This document shows, in pieces, positions 53,319-61,879 of a DNA stretch of 64,000 bases. Each line of letters begins with the position of its first letter. Within the stretch, counting starts at the first letter, position 1. Under the pieces are notes generated by a model. It saw only the letters and a list, made by a program, of their open reading frames with translations. It ran no database searches and was not told where the DNA came from. Source of the DNA: JAGNHN01 sp964590645 (lineage in GTDB: Bacteria; Bacteroidota; Bacteroidia; Bacteroidales; JAGNHN01); assembly GCA_964590645.1 (NCBI GenBank), contig CAZPYJ010000014.1:35325-99324 (forward strand), given 5' to 3'. Position numbers and translations under genes: made by a program.

Positions 53319-54668
53319 TCATTGTACATACACTGCATAACCCCACGGATTCAGGCGTATTTGCTGCATTCCTTCCAGGGCCGTTTCCCCGCTGAACCAT
53401 TCTATTTCTTTCCCGCTGAACACAGCTTCCTCCCAATAAATGTCCTTTATTCCTCCGCTGAAATTGAAGAAAGCCAGGATTTTGCTTCCGTCTTTTTCTC
53501 TTGAGAAGGCGAAGACATCCGGATCTGCGCCGGTATCAATGATTTCAAGCGGTCCGCCCTCCAGGCCACCCCAGACAGCGGGATGATGGCTGCGCAATTC
53601 GGAAAGTTTACGGTAGAAAGGAAGGAGGCTGGTGTCTGCCCAGGAGATGGTATCTTTTTCAAAGAAACGCAGGCGTTTGTTGAGGCCGGCCTCTTCACCG
53701 CTGTATATAAGGGGCATCCCCGGCACAGTCCAGGAGAAAACAGTCACCGCACGGGCAGCAGGCCCAAGGCGCTCTTCCAGATAGCCTTTCCAGCTGTTTT
53801 CATCGTGGTTGGAGACAAAGGTCAGGCGTTGCTTATGGGCAGGATAGAGGCTGTCGTTCCAGTGGAAATAGCCCGGCAGCGCATCGGCCTTCTCTTCTCC
53901 CTTGGCTATGCGATCAAGCAGGAAATGGAGATGCCAGGCATAATTCACATCGAAGGCTTCGTCGAGCAGCTCCACTACCTGCTCATCTTCGGCCAGCATA
54001 AACACCGGCTTGATGGTCTCCAGCTCCAGGCGGGCCTTTTCCCAGAAGTCCACCGGAACCATTCCCGCCACATCGCAGCGGTATCCGTCTATCCCCGCTT
54101 CTTCTACCCAGTATTTCATTGCTGAGATCATCGAATCCTGCAATTGTGTGTTGGAATAATCAAAGGCCACCACGTCTGTCCAATCGTAGGGTGAATGCAT
54201 TTCTCCCGCTTCATTTTTATGATAAAACCCGGGATGTTCCCTCACCCAGGCATTATCCCAGGCACTGTGGTTGGCTACCCAGTCGAGGATTACCCGCATC
54301 CCCAGTGCCTGTGCTTCCTGCACCAGGTTTTTCAGGTCTTCCAGATCGCCAAACTCCGGGTTAACCCCTTTGTAATCTTTCACCGAGTAATAGCTACCCA
54401 GTTCTCCTTTGCGGTTTAATTCTCCTATGGGATGGATGGGCATCAGCCACAGGATGTCCACGCCCAGTTCCTGCAGACGGGGTAAATGTGCCCGAAAGGC
54501 ATCAAAGCTTCCTTCAGGGGTAAACTGCCGGATATTCACTTCATACATTATGGCATTGGCATCGGTTGCGGTTTGTGGGAGAGCACTTTCCTCCTGTTGT
54601 GTGGCAGGAGTGATGCAGGCTCCCAGCAATACCAGGCTGCTTAGAAAGGCAAGGTGTAATTTCTTCAT
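53319..54668 (-). CDS. GH13 alpha-amylase family lipoprotein
   Basis: A 449-residue secreted glycoside hydrolase that should act on alpha-1,4-glucans. The ATG at 54666-54668 gives a lipoprotein signal (MKKLHLAFLSSLVLLGAC, Cys18); an upstream reading is not signal-like. The four conserved GH13 regions are seen: I DWVANHSA, II GYRCDVAGM (nucleophile Asp), III FMLAEDEQ (acid/base Glu) and IV FVSNHDENSW. The catalytic barrel is followed by a short C-terminal beta domain (KILAFFNFSG). It begins 10 bases after the larger amylase gene on the same strand, so the pair forms an operon for starch or glycogen breakdown at the cell surface. Confidence 0.93.
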   Translation of the reverse strand: MKKLHLAFLSSLVLLGACITPATQQEESALPQTATDANAIMYEVNIRQFTPEGSFDAFRAHLPRLQELGVDILWLMPIHPIGELNRKGELGSYYSVKDYKGVNPEFGDLEDLKNLVQEAQALGMRVILDWVANHSAWDNAWVREHPGFYHKNEAGEMHSPYDWTDVVAFDYSNTQLQDSMISAMKYWVEEAGIDGYRCDVAGMVPVDFWEKARLELETIKPVFMLAEDEQVVELLDEAFDVNYAWHLHFLLDRIAKGEEKADALPGYFHWNDSLYPAHKQRLTFVSNHDENSWKGYLEERLGPAARAVTVFSWTVPGMPLIYSGEEAGLNKRLRFFEKDTISWADTSLLPFYRKLSELRSHHPAVWGGLEGGPLEIIDTGADPDVFAFSREKDGSKILAFFNFSGGIKDIYWEEAVFSGKEIEWFSGETALEGMQQIRLNPWGYAVYVQ

Positions 54669-54678
54669 CGGATTGGGA

Positions 54679-57036
54679 TTATAAGGTGAATATTTCAAAT
54701 CCATAGGGGGGTATCTCCCAGGCAGGGCCATTCTTCCCGGGGAGAGCCGGGCTGCCGAAATAGGGATGCAAAGCGGGTTGCGATTCCATAAGCGCACTTT
54801 CAGCCTGGAACAACAAGGGTTCAGGGCGGTTGTTCAGCACTACCCAAACCGTATTTTCAAAATACTTACGGGCATATTGCAAGACACCTTCTTCCCCTTT
54901 TATGAACAGAAAGTCCCCATACATAAGCGCCATATTTTCTTTCCGGATCCGGCTGAGCAGGCGGCTGATTTCCAGTGTCTCTTTTTCTCTTGCGTTCAGC
55001 TCGTCTTCAAAACGCATCATCCGGCGACAGTCGGGATCGTTGCCTCCGGGCATCCCATATTCATCACCATAATAGATCACCGGAAGCCCGGGAATGGTCA
55101 TATTGAAGGCCATCAGCATTTGCAGACGCCGGTACCCTAATGTGTCTCCCACACCGATCTCTCTGGTCCAGCCGGCCATCTTGGCATTTTCATCGAAGCG
55201 GAGGTCACCGCCGGCATAGGAGATGAAGCGGCCACGATCCTGATTCCCGCTGATGTATCCCATTGTATTATGGCTCCCATAATAGGCCAGGCTTTCCTTC
55301 AGGCGTGCTGCCAGACTGGATAGTGGTCCACCGGCGGCAAAAGCAGTGAGGGCGGCATCGTACATATTGAAATCGAACTGGGCGTCCAGCAAGCCGGTGG
55401 AAAGGTAGGAAGCGATGAGTTCCGGGCTGCCATAAGTTTCTCCGAGCTGATAAACCGGACGACCTTCTCCTGCCTCAATTTCCTTCCTGATCTTTTTGGT
55501 CAGCAAACGCCAGAATGGCAAAGGAATGTGTTTGGCGGCATCGTGCCGGAATCCATCCAGGTGATATTCCTTCAGCCAGAACAGGAGCGAATCGCTGAGC
55601 ATTTCCCTGACATCCTCCTGCTCAAGGTCTAAGGAAGGAAGAAAAGTGTCAAACCAGGTGGTGAGGCGATGCTCATCCCAGCGTTCGAGGTTGAGGCTGC
55701 CATCAGGCAGATGCAGGAGAGTGGTTTTGTCGGGGTTCTTCTGATAATAAGGATGTTCCTGATGCACGTGATTGGCTACCACATCCAGCAGCAGGTTTTT
55801 TTCTCTTTCGTGGCAGAAGCTTACCAGCTCCCTCAATTCATCCGGCCGACCAAAATGGCTGTCCATCAGCGTAAAAGAAACAGGCCAGTATCCGTGGTAG
55901 GCTGAGAAACGGGTGCGTGGCTTGGGCCATAAACCCCAGGCCCCATCGGTGTTCTTTACCACGGGAGATATCCAAAGGGTATTGACATTAAGGGCATCGA
56001 AATAGGAACCCTCCAGGGTCTGTCGGATGCCAGCCAGGTCGCCGCCCATATAATTGGCCCTGGGCAGCACGCTGTCAGGTGAAAGCAGTTTATTGTTTCC
56101 GGAATCTCCGTCCACAAAACGATCTACAAAAACATTATATATGATCCGGGCCTGGAGGTCGTGACGATTTAATGATTGGGGATCCATCACTACTTTTCCC
56201 TGCTGCAAAGGGATCAGCAGATCGTTTCCTATCCCTGCCTCATTCCAGGCATAGGCGCGGAGGTGGGAGCGAAAATGCTCCCGCGACCGGGGAGGAAGCG
56301 GCAGAATGAGTTGATCCCCTTCCAGAATAAAATCATCCAGTTGAATATTGTTCCAGAACAGCATCACTTCATCAGGCCGGTGGTTTATCCTGAGGATGAT
56401 CTCTTCTCCTTCAAAGCGTTCGGTGAGCAAGACAGGAGGAACCCCTTCTGTTTTCCGCTGCACCTTTATCAAGGAGTTTTCCCCTCCCAGATTATTGTCA
56501 ACCCGGAGTGGATTGGCCGGGTCGCAGAGGTCTTCTCCATCCACGATCCAAACATATTGGTAGTCTCCAGGCTGCAGGAGAAGGTCCAGCTTCCAGGAAG
56601 CTGTTTCAGGATCATAGAAGGCTTCAGCCGGAGTCCAGGCGTTGAATTCCCCTTTGATTTTTACTTCTCTGGCTGATTTTTCCGCATCGGCGTAGTGAAA
56701 GCTATGCGGATGTTTTTCAGATTTGATGAGCAATACATCCTGGATTTCTTCCCCGGCCATCAGGCGCATCACCATCAAAGGGGGGGAGGTCTCCGGACAT
56801 TCGAAGAGAAAGGATTCGCTTTCGCCGGGCATTTCAATCACCTCCCCGGCAATGCTTATTATATCAATCCGGTTTCCGGACAGGATGTAGTCATAGGGAA
56901 AGATTTCTGTTTGCCCGTAGTCGAGGCGAAGCGGAATATTGAGCTTTTCCCCGAAGGGCCGGTCTGTCTGGGATGCGACCGGACTTACTACCCAGATTGT
57001 CAGGATAAGGAGCAGGATGCGCAAGGGATGGAACAT
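54679..57036 (-). CDS. GH13 alpha-amylase with N-terminal starch-binding-like domains
   Basis: A 785-residue exported enzyme; the signal peptide starts at the ATG at 57034-57036 (MFHPLRILLLILTIWVVS). An N-terminal beta-sandwich is followed by a CBM48/E-set-like domain (about 125-210, IKGEFNAWTPAEAF, GDYQYVWIVDGE). The barrel has region I LLLDVVANHVH, region II GFRHDAAKH (nucleophile Asp), region III YQLGETYGS (acid/base Glu) and region IV YISGNQDRGRF, in which the usual His of NHD is Gln. A beta-sandwich ends the protein. CAAGGCTA at 57052-57059 (minus TAGCCTTG) is a one-mismatch -7 box. It is first of the two-gene amylase operon; the product is probably periplasmic. Confidence 0.92.
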   Translation of the reverse strand: MFHPLRILLLILTIWVVSPVASQTDRPFGEKLNIPLRLDYGQTEIFPYDYILSGNRIDIISIAGEVIEMPGESESFLFECPETSPPLMVMRLMAGEEIQDVLLIKSEKHPHSFHYADAEKSAREVKIKGEFNAWTPAEAFYDPETASWKLDLLLQPGDYQYVWIVDGEDLCDPANPLRVDNNLGGENSLIKVQRKTEGVPPVLLTERFEGEEIILRINHRPDEVMLFWNNIQLDDFILEGDQLILPLPPRSREHFRSHLRAYAWNEAGIGNDLLIPLQQGKVVMDPQSLNRHDLQARIIYNVFVDRFVDGDSGNNKLLSPDSVLPRANYMGGDLAGIRQTLEGSYFDALNVNTLWISPVVKNTDGAWGLWPKPRTRFSAYHGYWPVSFTLMDSHFGRPDELRELVSFCHEREKNLLLDVVANHVHQEHPYYQKNPDKTTLLHLPDGSLNLERWDEHRLTTWFDTFLPSLDLEQEDVREMLSDSLLFWLKEYHLDGFRHDAAKHIPLPFWRLLTKKIRKEIEAGEGRPVYQLGETYGSPELIASYLSTGLLDAQFDFNMYDAALTAFAAGGPLSSLAARLKESLAYYGSHNTMGYISGNQDRGRFISYAGGDLRFDENAKMAGWTREIGVGDTLGYRRLQMLMAFNMTIPGLPVIYYGDEYGMPGGNDPDCRRMMRFEDELNAREKETLEISRLLSRIRKENMALMYGDFLFIKGEEGVLQYARKYFENTVWVVLNNRPEPLLFQAESALMESQPALHPYFGSPALPGKNGPAWEIPPYGFEIFTL

Positions 57037-57155
57037 TGTGTGTTGGATTTGCAAGGCTAAAATATTGAAAATGTCCTATATTTATACAATTCTGAAGTGG
57101 AAGCAATCAGGACATCCGGGTATTGTTCTTGAGGAAGAGGAGCTTGGAGGCTTGT

Positions 57156-59117
57156 TCAGCCGGTGTTTCTTTCTTTTTCCATTTGCTCCACCTCTGCGCT
57201 TAGGCTTTCCCAATCCAGCATCCGTTTTTCCATTTCCTTTTGCAGATCGTCATAGCGGGAAAACAGATCCTTGCCTTCTATTTCCTGTCGATGTTCTTCC
57301 GGGCGGGATAGTTTTCGCTTGATCTCTTCCATTTCCTTCTCGTACTGATGAATCTGTGATTCGGTTTGCTCCAGTTGGCTGCGGGTTTTGCGCAAGCGCT
57401 TTTCAAAGGCTTTGCGATCCTGGTAATCCATCTTATTTCCTGAAGGCCTGGCATTCCCCGGAGTATCTTTTTTCGCGCTTTTGCTTGCGCTCTCCAGATC
57501 GCGCAGATGATCCAGGCGGCGGGCTTCGAGGAAGTCGTACACATCACCGATGTATTCTCTGATACCCTGATTCCTGAACTCATATACTTTATCGGTCAGG
57601 CCTTGCAGGAAGTCGCGGTCGTGAGAAACAATGATGAGGCTGCCGTCATACTGGAGCAGGGCACTTTTCAGGATATCCTTGGAGCGCATATCCAGGTGGT
57701 TGGTGGGCTCATCGAGCACCAGCAGGTTCACCGGAAAGAGGAGCATACGACAGAGGGCCAGGCGGCTCTTCTCTCCTCCGGAAAGCACCTTTACTTTCTT
57801 CTCAATGTCTTCTCCGCTGAAAAGGAAATTACCCAAAAGAGAACGCACACGGGTGCGCATTTCCCCGGTGGCTACCGCATCGATGGTTTCAAATACGCTT
57901 TTGTCTCCGTCCAGCAACTCAGCCTGGTTCTGGGCGAAATAGCCAATCTGTACCTGGTAGCCTTTTTCAGCCTCTCCTGTATGATCCAGTTCTCCGACAA
58001 TGATCCTGGAGAGGGTCGTTTTTCCTTCGCCGTTCTTTCCTACAAAAGCGATCTTTTCTCCCCTCAGGATTGAAATATCGAGCTTTTTCAACACTTGTTT
58101 TTCCCCGTAATTTTTTCCGAGCTGCCGGGCTTCAAAGACCACTTTTCCGCTCCTGGGGGCAGGGGGAAAGCGGAAGTGAATGGCAGCCCCATCGGGGAGG
58201 TCGGGCTCCACCACATCCATCTTTTCAAGTTGTTTGATCCGCGATTGTACCTGGCGAGCCTTGGTGTTTTTGTATCTGAATCTTTCGATGAAGCGCTCTA
58301 TTTGTGCGATCTCCCGCTGCTGGTTCGACCAGGTAGCCATTTGCTGCTCCATCAGGCTTTCGCGCATCTCCAGGTAGCCGGAGTAAGAGGCTTTGTAATC
58401 ATAGACCCTGCCTCCGGAGAGTTCGATGGTGCGCCGGGTGACATTGTCGAGGAAAGCCCTGTCGTGCGATACGAGGATGACGGCACCGGGATAAGATTCC
58501 AGAAAGCCTTCGAGCCATTGAATAGATTCAATGTCAAGGTGATTGGTAGGCTCGTCAAGCAATAGGAGGTCGGGGTGGCTGAGGAGGATTTTTGCCAGTT
58601 CCACGCGCATCTGCCACCCCCCGCTGAAAGTACGGATAGGCTGATGCAGTTCATTGCGCTGAAATCCCAGCCCGGTCAGGGTTTTTTCAATATCGACATC
58701 CATAGTATGCCCCCCCAGCATCTGGTATCTTTCATTGCTTTGGGCAAGATCTTCAATAAGACGATGGTAATCCGGGCTGTCGTAATCGTTTCGGGAAGTG
58801 ATGGCGCGGTTGAGGGTTTCTATCCGAACACCCAGGTTCAGCACCTCCTGAAAGGCTTTCCGGGCTTCCTCCACCACGCTGCCTTTACCGAGGGTTTCCA
58901 TTTGCTGGGGAAGGTAACCGATGGTTTTTCCTCTGGGGATGGCCACTTCTCCCTTTTCCGGAAGCATTTCTCCTTTGAGGATGCGCAGCAAGGTGGTCTT
59001 GCCGGCTCCGTTGCGACCAGTCAGACCGATGCGGTCCTGGGGTGTAATAAGGAGGCTGAGGTCGCGGAAGAGATAATCCCCGGAGAAGTGAACGGATATA
59101 TTGTTAAGTGTAAACAT
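57156..59117 (-). CDS. ABC-F family ATPase (ribosome-associated type)
   Basis: A 653-residue soluble protein with two ABC cassettes and no membrane part. The first has Walker A GRNGAGKTTL (about residue 35), signature FSGGWQMRV and Walker B LLLLDEPTNHLD. The second has GKNGEGKTTL, LSGGEKSRL and LLVLDEPTNHLD. The linker between them is the long helical ABC-F arm (about 235-310, RYKNTKARQVQSRIKQLEK). The last 90 residues are a Lys/Glu-rich coiled coil. Members bind the ribosomal E site and relieve stalls or confer antibiotic protection. The ATG at 59115-59117 (MFTLNNISVHFSG) is the family start. The 119 bases after its stop, before the amylase operon, are non-coding. Confidence 0.95.
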   Translation of the reverse strand: MFTLNNISVHFSGDYLFRDLSLLITPQDRIGLTGRNGAGKTTLLRILKGEMLPEKGEVAIPRGKTIGYLPQQMETLGKGSVVEEARKAFQEVLNLGVRIETLNRAITSRNDYDSPDYHRLIEDLAQSNERYQMLGGHTMDVDIEKTLTGLGFQRNELHQPIRTFSGGWQMRVELAKILLSHPDLLLLDEPTNHLDIESIQWLEGFLESYPGAVILVSHDRAFLDNVTRRTIELSGGRVYDYKASYSGYLEMRESLMEQQMATWSNQQREIAQIERFIERFRYKNTKARQVQSRIKQLEKMDVVEPDLPDGAAIHFRFPPAPRSGKVVFEARQLGKNYGEKQVLKKLDISILRGEKIAFVGKNGEGKTTLSRIIVGELDHTGEAEKGYQVQIGYFAQNQAELLDGDKSVFETIDAVATGEMRTRVRSLLGNFLFSGEDIEKKVKVLSGGEKSRLALCRMLLFPVNLLVLDEPTNHLDMRSKDILKSALLQYDGSLIIVSHDRDFLQGLTDKVYEFRNQGIREYIGDVYDFLEARRLDHLRDLESASKSAKKDTPGNARPSGNKMDYQDRKAFEKRLRKTRSQLEQTESQIHQYEKEMEEIKRKLSRPEEHRQEIEGKDLFSRYDDLQKEMEKRMLDWESLSAEVEQMEKERNTG

Positions 59118-59297
59118 TGGTTTTGCAAAGAAAGTAAAAAGGGAGGCAGCGGGCGGTGTTGGTTTTGGAATACTGTACCGGGATGCTTTCGCTTCCGCCA
59201 CATAAGACTCGACTTTCAAGGCCGGACCCCAATGTGATTCAACATTGCCCCTGGACATAGGATGTTGAAAACTGAACATTGATCGCGTCCCTGCGGG

Positions 59298-59476
59298 CAG
59301 CAGGGTCAGAAGGGCAGCAGATCAGCAGATCTGAAGGTCAGAAAATCAGAAGATCAGCAGGTCAGCAGGTCAGAAGGTCAGCAGGGTCAGAAGGTCAGCA
59401 GGGTCAGAAGGTCAGCAGGTCAGAAGGTCAGAAGGTCAGCAGGTCAGCAGGTCAGAGGGTCAACAGGTCAGAGGGT
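59298..59476. repeat. Tandem short-period repeat (GGTCAGMA)n
   Basis: About 180 bases of degenerate 8-bp (sometimes 9-bp) units GGTCAGCA/GGTCAGAA, flanked by 'ATCAG' variants. It would encode a Gly/Ser/Arg/Gln repeat in all frames, but there is no sign of a real gene. Confidence 0.85.
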
Positions 59477-60080
59477 TACCAATCCCCGAAGGGGCGGCCC
59501 ATTTAAATAATAAGTCAGAAGGCATAAGTCATAAGGTGAGGGAAGGAGAAGACCGCTTTGCGCCCATTGCGAATTCTTGGCGCTCATTGCGGTTAAATAT
59601 TTCCCGCAGATCCCGCAGATCATCGCAGATTTCTCAGGGCATTTTGTGATATGGATTTGTGTCTATAAAAAGGGATAGTGATAGGGATAGGAATAGGAAT
59701 AGGAGAGGGAGCTATGATTATCGTTGCAAGAGAGATAGGCGCGGTTTCAAATTTTGAAGGCCCCAAAGGGGCCGCCTTTGCTTAGCATCCTCTGTGCCTC
59801 CTTTGCGTGCTCCGTGTAAGCATTTGTTTTTCTTAGCTTTCTCAAATTGGATGCGCTTTGCCCATCCATAAAGGAGCAATTCATAAAGATTAAGGAAGAT
59901 ACCACTACTATTATTCGGCAAACGCAAGCCTTATGGCGAAAAGGCTTGGCCACCCAGGGCGGCGCGTAAGTGGAAAATGAATTTTTTTAAGCCAAGATAA
60001 CAATCCAGCTATGCGCGGCTAAATCACACTTCATCCCGCCTTTGCACTGAGCGATATGTTGGATTAATAGTACCATTCCC
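59477..60080. other. Gene-poor, repeat-rich stretch
   Basis: Just over 600 bases without a supportable gene. It holds low-complexity DNA: a GGGATAGGAATA-type hexamer run at 59671-59710, duplicated phrases such as CCCGCAGATCCCGCAGATC (59601-59620 region), and a run with TTTGCGT/GCTCCGTG phrases common in decayed Bacteroidota intergenic DNA. Short open frames here lack any recognisable protein features. Confidence 0.6.
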
Positions 60081-60111
60081 TTGATCGATGTACCAAATAT
60101 TGGTATATTTG
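60081..60111 (+). promoter_or_regulatory. parDE promoter with overlapping palindromic operator
   Basis: TTG (60081-60083), 20-base spacer, TATATTTG (60104-60111): an exact promoter match. The dyad TACCAA-ATA-TTGGTA (60091-60105) sits in the spacer and touches the -7 box, as expected for repression by the antitoxin or antitoxin-toxin complex. Confidence 0.75.
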
Positions 60112-60127
60112 TCGAAATAACTAAACT

Positions 60128-60379
60128 ATGAGCAGAAACACATCCATATCACTTGGGCATTACTTTGATGATTTTATTAAGGGGCGTATCTCTGATGGAA
60201 GGTATAACAATGCCAGTGAAGTGATACGTGCCGGCTTAAGGCTTCTGGAGGAAGAAGAAAATAAGATAATCTCACTCAGAAAGGCACTCCAGGAAGGTTT
60301 GGACAGTGGGATTGCTGAAGACTTCGACCCTGTAATTCATTTGGAAAGCCTTAAATCAAAGAAGAAGGCCGATGACTAA
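60128..60379 (+). CDS. parD: ParD-family type II antitoxin
   Basis: An 83-residue antitoxin. The N-terminal ribbon-helix-helix (TSISLGHYFDDFI, then GRYNNASEVIRAGLRLLEEEE) binds the operator. The C-terminal tail (GLDSGIAEDFDPVIHLESLK) wraps the toxin and is a common ParD form. The ATG is preceded by an exact promoter with a palindrome (60081-60111). It overlaps parE by 8 bases, the usual order of antitoxin then toxin. The pair should be autoregulated. Confidence 0.93.
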   Translation: MSRNTSISLGHYFDDFIKGRISDGRYNNASEVIRAGLRLLEEEENKIISLRKALQEGLDSGIAEDFDPVIHLESLKSKKKADD

Positions 60380-60674
60380 GTATAAATTGTCTAATAAGGC
60401 TGTCAGCGATCTTAATGATATTTGGGAGTATACGAATGAAAAATGGTCAGTGAATCAGGCTGAAAAGTATTATACACAGCTCATCCATACTTTCAGGGAA
60501 ATCGCAAAATATCCGAACATTGGAAAGGAGTATTCAGGAATTGTAAAGGCTGTGATGGGCTTTCGCATTGGCCGCCATATTATCTTCTACCAAAAACTGA
60601 ATGAAGAAGAAATATTGATCGTAAGAGTGCTGCACGAACAAATGGATTTGAAGAATAGAGTCCTGGGAAAGTGA
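60372..60674 (+). CDS. parE: ParE/RelE-superfamily toxin
   Basis: A 100-residue toxin. It shows the ParE pattern: YKLSNKAVSDLNDIWEYT, NQAEKYYTQLIHTFREIAKYPNIGKEY, then the C-terminal strand pair FRIGRHIIFYQKLNEEEILIVRVLHEQMD. ParE proteins poison DNA gyrase, while RelE relatives cut mRNA on the ribosome; the RIGRHIIFY strand and LHEQMD end favour ParE. It overlaps its antitoxin by 8 bases. Adjacent genes are mobile or defence genes. Confidence 0.92.
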   Translation: MTKYKLSNKAVSDLNDIWEYTNEKWSVNQAEKYYTQLIHTFREIAKYPNIGKEYSGIVKAVMGFRIGRHIIFYQKLNEEEILIVRVLHEQMDLKNRVLGK

Positions 60675-60891
60675 AACCCCACATAGCAAGGCGCAAACGC
60701 AAAGCCTGTGAGATAAAATATTAACCGCCCCACGCGGCCAAGACACAGGCCTGCATAAGCGTTGGGCAATATGCAAAAAGTCCACGCGCAAACAGGCACA
60801 TTTGGTTTTGCCGAAACACAGATCCAACGCTGAAAAACCAAAGAGCCTATTTTTTGCCAGCGCACGGACGAAGAAAACAGAAGAATAGAAT

Positions 60892-60899
60892 TAAATTTG
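60892..60899 (+). promoter_or_regulatory. -7 element for the nucleotidase-mod operon
   Basis: TAAATTTG, an exact TAnnTTTG match, 20 bases before the nucleotidase ATG. No -33 element is clear. From 60675 to here the DNA has no gene; an 8-bp inverted repeat (AGCGTTGG at 60758, CCAACGCT at 60824) lies in it. Confidence 0.5.
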
Positions 60900-60919
60900 A
60901 CGATGATTATAAAAACAAT

Positions 60920-61879
60920 ATGCCAGTAAATTTTTCGGATATATTAGTAATCGGTGTTTCAAGCCGTGCACTTTTCAATCTTGAGAAGGAAAATGAAATA
61001 TTTGAAAAAGAAGGAATAATAGGCTATCGCAAGTATCAACTTGAACACGAAGATGATCCGCTCGAACCAGGAACAGCTTTTTACTTGGTTCAAAGTTTAT
61101 TACATCTAAATCAAAACGCTAAAAAGAGGATTGTAGAAGTAGTTGTAATGTCGCGTAACAGTCCTGAGACCGGTGTGAGAATTATGAAATCTGTTCACAA
61201 GTACGACCTTGACATAACAAGAATGGCTTTTAGTGGCGGAGAGCCTTTAGCTCCATACATTGATGCTTTTGACATTGACCTGTTTCTAAGTAAGGATTTG
61301 AAAGATGTGCAAACGGTAATTGATTCCCGGAAAAGTGCTGCTGCATTTATTTACGAGCCACCTAATGAGTTTAAGCCTACCGATAACCGTGTAAAAATGG
61401 CGTTTGATGCAGATGCCGTTATATTTTCAGACGAATCTGAACACAGATACAAAACAGAAGGAATTGAAGCATTTCATAAGTATGAGCAGGAGCACGAAGA
61501 TGAACCACTTACAGAAGGGCCATTTGCTAAATTACTGATCAAGCTTTCCAAAATACAGGAAGAACTGCCTGAATCGGTTGAGCTTTCGCCTTTACGACTG
61601 GCAATTGTTACTGCGAGAAATGCTCCATCACATATGAGAGTCATCAAAACCCTAAGAAAATGGAGTGTGTATGTAGATGAAGCATACTTTTTAGGTGGAC
61701 TTTCTAAAGATAACGTTCTCAAGGCTTTTGGTGCTCATATCTTCTTTGATGACCAAGAAGTACACCTAACTGATTCTTCAAAGTTTGTTCCTTCAGGCAA
61801 AGTGCCTTATGCTTCCGATTCTCCTTTGCAGAAATTGAACTCAAAAACAAAATTAACAAAGCCAAAAGACGATAAATGA
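60920..61879 (+). CDS. Cytosolic 5'-nucleotidase (PF06189-type), coupled to type III mod
   Basis: A 319-residue HAD-fold nucleotidase that hydrolyses 5'-nucleoside monophosphates. Matches to the 5'-nucleotidase (cN-I) family are clear: LVIGVSSRALFNLE, TAFYLVQSLL, MAFDADAVIFSDESE (catalytic Asp-x-Asp), VTARNAPSHMRVIKTL and FLGGLSKDNVLKAFGAHIFFDD. I start at the ATG at 60920, where family similarity begins; the longer reading from 60854 is poor. Its stop overlaps the mod ATG by 4 bases (ATGA), so the two are translationally coupled. That is odd for a metabolic enzyme and suggests it belongs to the defence cassette. Base composition is AT-rich. Confidence 0.88.
   Translation: MPVNFSDILVIGVSSRALFNLEKENEIFEKEGIIGYRKYQLEHEDDPLEPGTAFYLVQSLLHLNQNAKKRIVEVVVMSRNSPETGVRIMKSVHKYDLDITRMAFSGGEPLAPYIDAFDIDLFLSKDLKDVQTVIDSRKSAAAFIYEPPNEFKPTDNRVKMAFDADAVIFSDESEHRYKTEGIEAFHKYEQEHEDEPLTEGPFAKLLIKLSKIQEELPESVELSPLRLAIVTARNAPSHMRVIKTLRKWSVYVDEAYFLGGLSKDNVLKAFGAHIFFDDQEVHLTDSSKFVPSGKVPYASDSPLQKLNSKTKLTKPKDDK

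Noticed and set aside
59279..59506. 75-codon plus-strand open frame with Ser/Arg/Gln/Gly repeats
   Set aside because: It is the translation of the 8-bp tandem repeat, is open in several frames, and has no start context or recognisable fold.
59718..59953. Two overlapping minus-strand frames of about 68 codons in the gene-poor strip
   Set aside because: Composition fits decayed intergenic DNA; neither has a promoter, a conserved motif or a plausible neighbour.
60758..60831. Integron attC-like cores (GTTGGGC and ATCCAAC)
   Set aside because: The two core sequences are in the wrong order for an attC site (GTTRRRY before RYYYAAC). No matching partner lies at the proper distance on either side, and no integrase is present. 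It is a simple inverted repeat.
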